From Bacteroidota bacterium (lineage in GTDB: Bacteria; Bacteroidota; Bacteroidia; Flavobacteriales; Weeksellaceae), in contig JAEWOM010000257.1 in assembly GCA_023399675.1 (NCBI GenBank), positions 1 through 15,732 of the forward strand: a DNA stretch of 15,732 nucleotides, written 5' to 3'. The position numbers and the translations under genes are program-made. Position 1 is the first letter of the stretch, and each line of letters begins with the position of its first letter. Below are positions 1-6,600 of the stretch, piece after piece. The notes beneath the pieces were generated by a model. It saw nothing but the letters and a program-made list of their open reading frames with translations. It did no database searches and was not told the origin of the DNA.

Positions 1-1028
1 ATTATTTTCAGCGCTTCCAGATATGGAGTTAAAGGAATAATTTTGGTAAAATAGGTAATGAAATCCGGCATGGCATAAGTAGGCCATGTAAATCCACTGA
101 TAATGAACGCCGGTGATGCAATTACCATTAAAATCTGCGTGGCCTTCAAAGCATCTGGAACTAATATACTTACTAAAACGCCTAAATTGGTTGCTGCTAC
201 TACAAAAATTGCAGTTATCAAAAAGAAATTTATTAGATTTTCGGGAGCTGGAATTTTAAAATACAAGCTGCACAAGTAAAAGAATAAAATATGTAAATTG
301 GATAAAATCCAAACAGGTAAACATTTTATCGCCATTACCAAAATTGCATATTTTTGTTTCCCTGCGAAATCTTTAATGAAGGAATCTCGCTTAAATTCTT
401 CTGAAAACGTAACCGCCATTGCCAAGAGAATTACTTGCTGTAAAACCACCGCCATCATTGCCGGCCACATAAAAATCAGGTAATTACTGGTGGTGTTAAA
501 AAGTGTAATATAATTCGCTTTAAAGGGTTCTATATTGGCTTTGGCTTGGTCTGCATTCATTCCTTTTTTTTGCAAAGCTTTCATTTCGGCACCTGCAGAA
601 AAAGTTCCTAAGGTAAGCTGAATTGCTTTTGAAGCGAAATTAGCCGTCAACACGTTCGACGTATTGACATAAACGTTGATTTCGGGATATTTCTTTTGCA
701 GCATATTGGCTTCGAAACGCTCTGGAATAATCACTACTGCTCCTGCTTCCGTTTTGATGACCTCATCTTTCAATATCGCTGGTTCTTCTACATAATTCAG
801 CACCTTCAGGGTATTATTATCTCCTAACATGTCAACAATTTGGTTAGACAAAGGAGTTTGGTCATGATTAATAACAATCACGGGAATATCCGTTACTTTT
901 CCCTTTTCATAAGTAAAACCCAAGAGCAACGCGTAGAAGATGGGCGCCATAAAAAATACAGAAAGCATCGTTCTGTTCGTGAAGAACAAATGAAACTCTC
1001 TTTTTAAAAGGTATCTTAACTGTTTCAT
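1..1028 (-). CDS. ABC-2 type transporter permease (YhhJ/YbhR-like), C-terminus cut by window edge
   Basis: Inner-membrane permease of an export system, third gene of the tolC-hlyD-permease operon. The minus-strand frame is open from the ATG at 1028 to the window edge, giving 342 codons; the family is usually around 370 residues, so I estimate about 30 are missing. The start MKQLRYLLKREFHLFFTNR, followed by a first membrane segment (SVFFMAPIFYALLLGF, about residues 24-39) and a large extracytoplasmic loop containing IPVIVINHDQTPLSNQI, is typical of ABC2_membrane_3 proteins. Four or five further hydrophobic segments lie between about residue 185 and the edge, ending in a YFTKIIPLTPYLEALK motif near the last helix. 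Only 23 bases separate it from the upstream hlyD gene, so the two are probably co-transcribed. No ATPase gene is visible; a second permease or an ATPase may lie beyond the edge. Family call is firm; the substrate is unknown. Confidence 0.88.
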   Translation of the reverse strand, partial: MKQLRYLLKREFHLFFTNRTMLSVFFMAPIFYALLLGFTYEKGKVTDIPVIVINHDQTPLSNQIVDMLGDNNTLKVLNYVEEPAILKDEVIKTEAGAVVIIPERFEANMLQKKYPEINVYVNTSNVLTANFASKAIQLTLGTFSAGAEMKALQKKGMNADQAKANIEPFKANYITLFNTTSNYLIFMWPAMMAVVLQQVILLAMAVTFSEEFKRDSFIKDFAGKQKYAILVMAIKCLPVWILSNLHILFFYLCSLYFKIPAPENLINFFLITAIFVVAATNLGVLVSILVPDALKATQILMVIASPAFIISGFTWPTYAMPDFITYFTKIIPLTPYLEALKI

Positions 1029-1051
1029 TTTTGTAAATTTTTAAGTCAAGA

Positions 1052-2011
1052 TTATTTTAAAGTTACGCTGGAATTCACCAAGATATTATTCACTTTCGCT
1101 CGATCGGTAGGAATTACCTTAATTTCATACACTGCATCTTCAGGTTGATAATCTGGGAATGCTGTGGTAATATCTGCATATTTTGTCAATTGTTTGATGG
1201 AAACTACCTTTCCCGAAAACTCCTGATTACCGTAAATAGATTTCATATTCACGGTCATTCCTTTTTGATATTTAGAAATTTTACTTTCCGGAATGGTAAA
1301 ACGGAAATAAGTAGTATTCGGAATATATCCGTTGAAAAGAGCATAACCTGCAGTTGCCAATTCGCCTACATTTAGAGAAATAGTTTCTATTTCCATATCA
1401 TTGGTTGCGATGATATATCTTTCAGAATACGCTACATTGGCTTCCTGAAGAACTCCTCTCGCTTGATTTTCTTGGCCAATTGCCATTTCTATTTTTTCTA
1501 ATCTTGTACCAACTTCTACATCGTGGAGTTCTGCATTCACAGCGTCGTATTGCGCTTTTGCACCTTGTAATTTTGCGAAAGCCTCATCGTAATTTTGTGG
1601 AGAAAGCAAACTGTCTTTATACATATTTTGGGCTCTTTTAAATGATTTTTGGGCATACTGATATTGTTCTGCTAAACCCTTTTGTTTGGCTCTTAATTGA
1701 CGAAGTTGGTCTGCAGTTGCGCCATTTTTCGCCATCTGTGCTTGTGCGGCGGCAGCGGCAGTTGCTCCCCTTGCTTGAGCAATTTTCGCTGTAACTTCGG
1801 GCACGTCTAACATTGCGAGGGTATCTCCTGCTTTTACCGTTTGTCCTTCTTCTACATAAATTTTTAAAATTCTACCCGTAACTTTTGGCGCGAAAGAAAC
1901 AATTTCCTTTTTGGTTTTACCTTCGGTTAACTTTTGTGGAGTTTCATTTTTACAAGCTCCCAGAGAAAGAAGGGTTACTAAAAATAAAGATATTGCAATA
2001 TTGTTTTTCAT
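1052..2011 (-). CDS. HlyD-family periplasmic adaptor (membrane fusion) lipoprotein
   Basis: Periplasmic adaptor of 319 residues that would join the inner-membrane permease to the TolC-like channel. The N-terminus is a lipoprotein signal with lipobox LGAC and lipidated Cys20, so it is anchored by lipid rather than by the transmembrane helix of classical HlyD. Residues about 39-70 form a biotinyl/lipoyl half-motif (VTGRILKIYVEEGQTVKAGD). A long Ala/Gln/Lys-rich coiled-coil hairpin follows to about residue 200, then the second lipoyl half (ISLNVGELATAGYALFNG) and a beta-barrel region. It sits 37 bases downstream of the tolC-like gene and 23 bases upstream of the permease gene, the standard gene order of these exporters. 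The start fits the signal peptide exactly. The leader is AT-rich with no Shine-Dalgarno, as is common in Bacteroidetes. Substrate unknown. Confidence 0.92.
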   Translation of the reverse strand: MKNNIAISLFLVTLLSLGACKNETPQKLTEGKTKKEIVSFAPKVTGRILKIYVEEGQTVKAGDTLAMLDVPEVTAKIAQARGATAAAAAQAQMAKNGATADQLRQLRAKQKGLAEQYQYAQKSFKRAQNMYKDSLLSPQNYDEAFAKLQGAKAQYDAVNAELHDVEVGTRLEKIEMAIGQENQARGVLQEANVAYSERYIIATNDMEIETISLNVGELATAGYALFNGYIPNTTYFRFTIPESKISKYQKGMTVNMKSIYGNQEFSGKVVSIKQLTKYADITTAFPDYQPEDAVYEIKVIPTDRAKVNNILVNSSVTLK

Positions 2012-2048
2012 CGGATTAATATATTTTATTTGTTTAATGTTTATCGTT

Positions 2049-3455
2049 TTATAGTTTTTCTGCGTTTAAATTTTGTGTAGACTTCATCAGTTCAATCGCT
2101 GCCCTTCTTTGGTTAAAAACTGCTGTTTGATATTCTAATTCTGCGTTTTCTAAATCGTTTTCTGCTTCTATCAATTGAGTAGATTTGATCAAACCATATC
2201 TGAACTCTTTTTCGGCTTGTGTCAATGCATTTTTAGCAATTTTTTTCGCTGTTGCTTTTAGATCAACCTGGGCATTTGCGATGTTATAATTGGTTTGATT
2301 ATTAGCTAAGTTAAGCTGCAATTTTCTTTCAGCATCAGTTTTTTTACTTTCTAAAATTTCTCTGTCAATTTTTGCTTTTTCAACTTCATGTTTTGCTTCA
2401 TTTCCATCAAAAACATCCCATTTAAAACCAATTCCCGCTTGAAAAATGGGCAGTAAATTAAGATTCGTCAAGTCATGATCTAACTTTGAACCAGTTCCCG
2501 GCATTAATTCTTTAGAGGAAGAAATATTGGTGTTATAAAATCCCATGTAGGAAAGCGAAGTCATAGCCTGAACCTTCGGAATCCACCACGTTTTTTCTGC
2601 TTTTATTTTCGCATCAATAGCTTTCATACCAAAATTCAAAGCTTTCAGTTCCGCTCTGTTGTCGATGCTTTCATCGGTTACCAAATACTCTATTTTTTCT
2701 AGATTCGGGTTGATCAGGGCAATTCGCTCTTTATCAATTCCTGTTAAAAGATGTAATTGCATAATCAGCAACTCTTTTTTGCCTTCGTATTCTATCATTT
2801 TAGAATCCAAAGTAGCTTGTGCCAATTCTATTTTTTTGTAATCGTAAGGGGTTATTAATCCATAACCAAGAGCTTTTTCAGCTGTTTTCTTATTGGCATC
2901 CAGACGTTTTTTGCTTTCATCCAAAACATTTTTTGACTCTGCTACCAATGCAAACTGATCGTACGCTTTAGAGATCTGCGTAATCACTTCGTCTTCATTT
3001 TTAACCTGCAATGCTTTATTGGCATTGTCTTTTTCAATCAAAGCTTGTTTCAGATATTTTACTTTTCCGCCAGAATACAGAACCGCTGTTGCTTCGATTT
3101 TTGCCGCGGCATCAAAACCTGACAAATTAAAATTATTGTTAAAAGTTCCTTCCGGGAAAACTGCACCGGGAAAAAGAGGGATAATTGCAGGTATGGCAAT
3201 TTCTGGTGAGACTACCTTTGCCGTAGCGTTTACGTATCCAGCTTTACCAGAAATCTCCACTTTTGGTAAGAAAATATCTTTAAGTTTTTCTTGATCCAAT
3301 TCGTTTGCTTTAGATTCTAAATTTTGTTGTTCTATGGTTGCATCTTTAGTCATCGCTGCGTCTACCAATTCCTGGAAGGAAGGAGCAGTTTGCGCTGATA
3401 AGGACAAAGGAATGCCCATCAATGCTGTGAAAATTAATGTTTTATAGTTTTTCAT
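2049..3455 (-). CDS. TolC family outer-membrane efflux protein
   Basis: Outer-membrane channel of the exporter, first gene of the operon. I place the start at 3455 (468 residues), because MKNYKTLIFTALMGIPLSLS followed by AQ is a clean signal peptide. The frame is open for another 22 codons to an ATG at 3521, but that extension is not signal-like and contains the likely promoter. The mature protein shows the internal duplication of TolC: YGLITPYDYKKIELAQ with its helical continuation about mid-protein, and YGLIKSTQLIEAENDLENAE near the C-terminus, each ending a coiled-coil segment. The region after the signal peptide (LVDAAMTKDATIEQQNLE) is the usual first helix. Three such chains would make a periplasm-spanning tunnel docked to the HlyD adaptor. 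No TetR-type regulator precedes it; the next gene upstream is the unrelated macroglobulin. Confidence 0.92.
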   Translation of the reverse strand: MKNYKTLIFTALMGIPLSLSAQTAPSFQELVDAAMTKDATIEQQNLESKANELDQEKLKDIFLPKVEISGKAGYVNATAKVVSPEIAIPAIIPLFPGAVFPEGTFNNNFNLSGFDAAAKIEATAVLYSGGKVKYLKQALIEKDNANKALQVKNEDEVITQISKAYDQFALVAESKNVLDESKKRLDANKKTAEKALGYGLITPYDYKKIELAQATLDSKMIEYEGKKELLIMQLHLLTGIDKERIALINPNLEKIEYLVTDESIDNRAELKALNFGMKAIDAKIKAEKTWWIPKVQAMTSLSYMGFYNTNISSSKELMPGTGSKLDHDLTNLNLLPIFQAGIGFKWDVFDGNEAKHEVEKAKIDREILESKKTDAERKLQLNLANNQTNYNIANAQVDLKATAKKIAKNALTQAEKEFRYGLIKSTQLIEAENDLENAELEYQTAVFNQRRAAIELMKSTQNLNAEKL

Positions 3456-3477
3456 TTTTAATTTTTGTTTACAGATG

Positions 3478-3485
3478 CAAAGTTG
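3478..3485 (-). promoter_or_regulatory. Possible -7 element of the exporter operon
   Basis: Read on the minus strand the bases are CAACTTTG, one mismatch from the Bacteroidetes TAnnTTTG consensus. It is followed by CATCTGTAAAC and then the ATG at 3455, giving a leader of roughly 15-20 bases. No convincing -33 TTG lies at the right distance. Its position inside the longer open frame supports the shorter TolC start. This is a weak call. Confidence 0.35.
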
Positions 3486-3534
3486 CGACGAGTGAAAAAA
3501 TATTCCTTTGATATTTGTCAAAAAATAAAATCGC

Positions 3535-3551
3535 CCACAAATTTTTTGTGG
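3535..3551. repeat. AT-rich inverted repeat upstream of the exporter operon
   Basis: CCACAAA and TTTGTGG form a perfect 7-bp inverted repeat around a TTT spacer. It lies between the macroglobulin terminator and the exporter promoter region. It could be a weak second hairpin terminator or an operator for the exporter operon; the sequence does not decide between them. Confidence 0.4.
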
Positions 3552-3573
3552 ACGAGCTATATATTTATGTTTT

Positions 3574-3623
3574 GGCTAAAGCCTTGACATTTCCGACTAA
3601 AAAAGTCGGGCTAAAGCCCGACT
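3574..3623. repeat. Intergenic hairpin cluster built on GGCTAAAGCC
   Basis: The palindromic core GGCTAAAGCC occurs twice: at 3574-3583, and inside a larger hairpin at 3604-3623 (AGTCGGGCT, AA, AGCCCGACT). Between them CCGACT (3593-3598) and AGTCGG (3604-3609) form a third, overlapping hairpin. Repeated short palindromes in a gene-free gap are typical of REP-type intergenic elements. From memory, similar GGGCTAAAGCCC blocks followed by CTATTGA recur in Chryseobacterium genomes, but I could not search for copies. Confidence 0.55.
3599..3623 (-). terminator. Intrinsic terminator of the alpha-2-macroglobulin gene
   Basis: On the minus strand AGTCGGGCT pairs with AGCCCGACT in a perfect 9-bp stem (AA/TT loop), immediately followed by five Ts at 3603-3599. 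It begins 27 bases after the stop codon of the macroglobulin gene. On the plus strand no T run follows the hairpin directly, so it looks directional, ending the minus-strand transcript before the exporter operon. Confidence 0.8.
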
Positions 3624-3649
3624 CTATTGATATTTTTTAGAATTATAAA

Positions 3650-6600
3650 TTATTCATTTATGGAAACTTTAGTTCCCTGTGTATGTGCGTTCATCTGCGG
3701 CGCATAATAATTCTGCATCGTGGTAATTCCGTTGCTGAAAGTTCCGGAAGCGTTGCACACCAAATCGTATTCAAAAACATATTTTCCTTTCGGCATGTAT
3801 TCGATGTAGAAATTGGTTGAAGCGTCTTTTGTGGACTGGTAATAACCTAAATTATTTTTCCACTGATAACCGGAAATCACATCCAAAGGTTCAAAACCTG
3901 CAGCGCGCATATCTTTTAAATGAATGAATTCCATATTTCTATCGGTATTCAAAATCATTCTTACCGCCACTTTATCGCCGACTTTCAGTGGAGTTTCGGA
4001 AGTTATTTTCTGCAGCTCTTCCCCATTTTCAGTCTTGATTTTCTTATACAGTTCTTTCGTGATTGAAATGTAAGATTCGGAAGATTTGATTTTGTCCAGA
4101 TCTTCGTAATACTGCCAGAACACGCCTCCCTGAACGATTCCCGGACCGGGTTTGGTCACGGTTACAGTTCCCAGGTTTCTGTCCACTTTTTCAGGTTTTA
4201 CTGATGATTTTATGTAACCCGTTGCCTTCGTATCCGGATTTTCCAGCGCTTTTCCGCCCCAAATAATCGTTGCTTTGTCGGATTCCGTTCCAGTCCAGGA
4301 TTTACCGGAATTCAGGATCGTGTAAATGACTTCCGCTGTACTTCTTGAAGTATCCCAACTGGAAACTTCCTTCTGCGTTATGAGCCAGATTTTCAATTCT
4401 TCAATCATATTCGCATCCGTTGGCGTCAGTTTGTTGAACGCTTCCAAAGCTCCGGCGTGGTTCACGGTTTTTGAAGAATACCAACCCCAGTCATTCAGAT
4501 TCTGTTTCCAGTAAACGCCCTGTGTTTCGGTATTGGTGGAAGTTTCCTTCAGGTAGGTCATCAGTTTTTTGGAAAGGTTCGTCAGTTTGTAATGATCAAA
4601 CAAAAGTGCAGCTCTGTGCAAACCGAAGAACGTAAAATCTCTGATTTCGGCTTTTGGCGCTTTCTGAATTACTAAAGTTTTCAAAGTTGCTCCTTTTCCT
4701 TTCAGCGGATACTGATTTTCCCAGTAATGACGCGTATCGAGGTAATCCAAAACGAAATTGTTCCAAACGTTTTCGCGTTTCACATCCCAGTATTTATTCA
4801 CTTCATTATCCACATAAGAAACGAGTTTTGAAACCATCGCTTTCTGTTCTCCGCTTTGATAATCCGCCAGAATTCCTTTCAGCCATTCATTGATTCTGCC
4901 CAGATTTTTCAGAATGTAAAGCGAAGTGTAATACGAACTCGGATAGCCGGGGTGCCAGGAGAATCCACCATCCGGATTCTGGAGTTTTTTCAAATCTTCC
5001 CAATCCTGATTGATAGAATTCCGCATCGTATTCGCATCAAAAATTCTGGCGAGTTTCTGCATCTGTTCGGTTTCGTTTTTACTGTCCAGAACCCATGGTG
5101 TTTCTTCAAGAAGCAACTGTTTCAGTTCCTGATTTTTCTCCAAATTGGATGTCAGTAAACCTTTGTCCTGCCATTCGTCAAAAACTGATTTCATTCTTGG
5201 ATTGGCTTTGAAAATTTCCGAAGCAAGTACATCCGCAAACCATTTGTTGAACTGCACATCGGCAGAAAGATTCTGGTCGTCTTTCAAACTTGGCAGCGCA
5301 AACATAATTTCCCAAATCGGGTTCGTTGTCAGTTCCAAAGTATTGGACACGTTGGTTGCCGTCGTAGAAGTATTTTCCGCCAGATTTTTTAGAATAAAAG
5401 TTTTGGTTTGGCCTTCTTTCACAAAAATCGGCTGTGCATCGGTCACGAGCATTCTGTTCGGAAGAATCGCGATGGCTTTCTGTTCTCCATCACTGAAGTT
5501 TCCGGCTTTTGCAACGACTTTTAAAATAATCGAAGAAACATCGTTCGGAACCTTGATTTTCCAGTTCGCTACGGAGTTTCCGTTTCCGGCAACATTGAAA
5601 TTCTGAGTGGAATTATTCAAGTCAAATTTTGTAGAAATATCTTCATTGGTCATCGCATCCAGAATCTGTAAAGTAGCAAAACCGTTTAAGTTTTGAGCTG
5701 TTAGATTGGACAGTTTCGACTGCAGGTTCAGTTCGTCGCCTTCGCGCAAAAATCTTGGATAATTCGGCGTTACCGAAAAATCTTTCTGGGTGATGACTTC
5801 CTTCTCTAAAGTCGCTGCTCTTGCATCTTTTGTATGCGCCAGAAACATCATTTTCCACTTGGTTAATGCTTCCGGCGATGTAAATTCAAAATGTACGTTT
5901 CCGTCTTTGTCTGTCAGAAGATTCGGATAGAAAAAGGTGGTTTCTTTAAGGTTTTGGCGGACCGGAATCTTTTCAACAGATTCGACAGAAATAATTTGTA
6001 CACCACTAACTTTTCCAGTTAATGACGGTATAGCATCAGCATCTGCGGCAACATTTCCTGCAGCACTAATCTCGTCCCTTGCCATTGGTGCAGAAGCCAT
6101 AGCCTCTTCAGCAAAAACTGCAGACTGTCTCATAATTCTGGGTGCTCCGTAAATTCCACCATCAAACCAGTTGAATTGAGGAACAAGCACTCCGTACTGC
6201 TGTAAATATTTTGTCCTTCTCGCAAAATGTTCCGAGGAAAGTCCTTCTCTGATATCATAACCTACAATAGAATACGGTCTGTGAAAGATTTTCTGCCAGG
6301 AATATTGGTTGACTGCAAACTGATCCAGAGACATATCGTACATATTCGCCAGCACCTCAGCATTGATTTTTTCGTTGTCATTTCCGAGAATTTTCACCGT
6401 CCATTTTTCTTTTGAATTAGGAAGTAGTTTATCGCGGAACGTCACAGTTTCAATGCGCAGGTCCTTCTTCTCATTCTTGATTTGCACCTCCACTGTACTG
6501 GTCTGAACATCGTTAAAGGCGACGACTTGAAACTGTAGATTCAGTCGGTCAATTCTTTCGTCTGTTGGAGCCTGAATTTCATAAACGAGAATTCCATTTT

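Noticed and set aside
298..483. Plus-strand 61-codon frame at the left edge
   Set aside because: It is antisense to the ABC-2 permease, whose frame is open across the same region and clearly coding.
3456..3521. N-terminal extension of the TolC-like protein to the ATG at 3521
   Set aside because: It would bury the signal peptide 22 residues inside the protein and it overlaps a promoter-like CAACTTTG; the start at 3455 is far better.
5145..5606. Plus-strand open frame of 153 codons, and a similar one at 7238-7675, antisense to the macroglobulin gene
   Set aside because: Both are shadows of a long, well-supported minus-strand gene; their translations show no recognisable domain.
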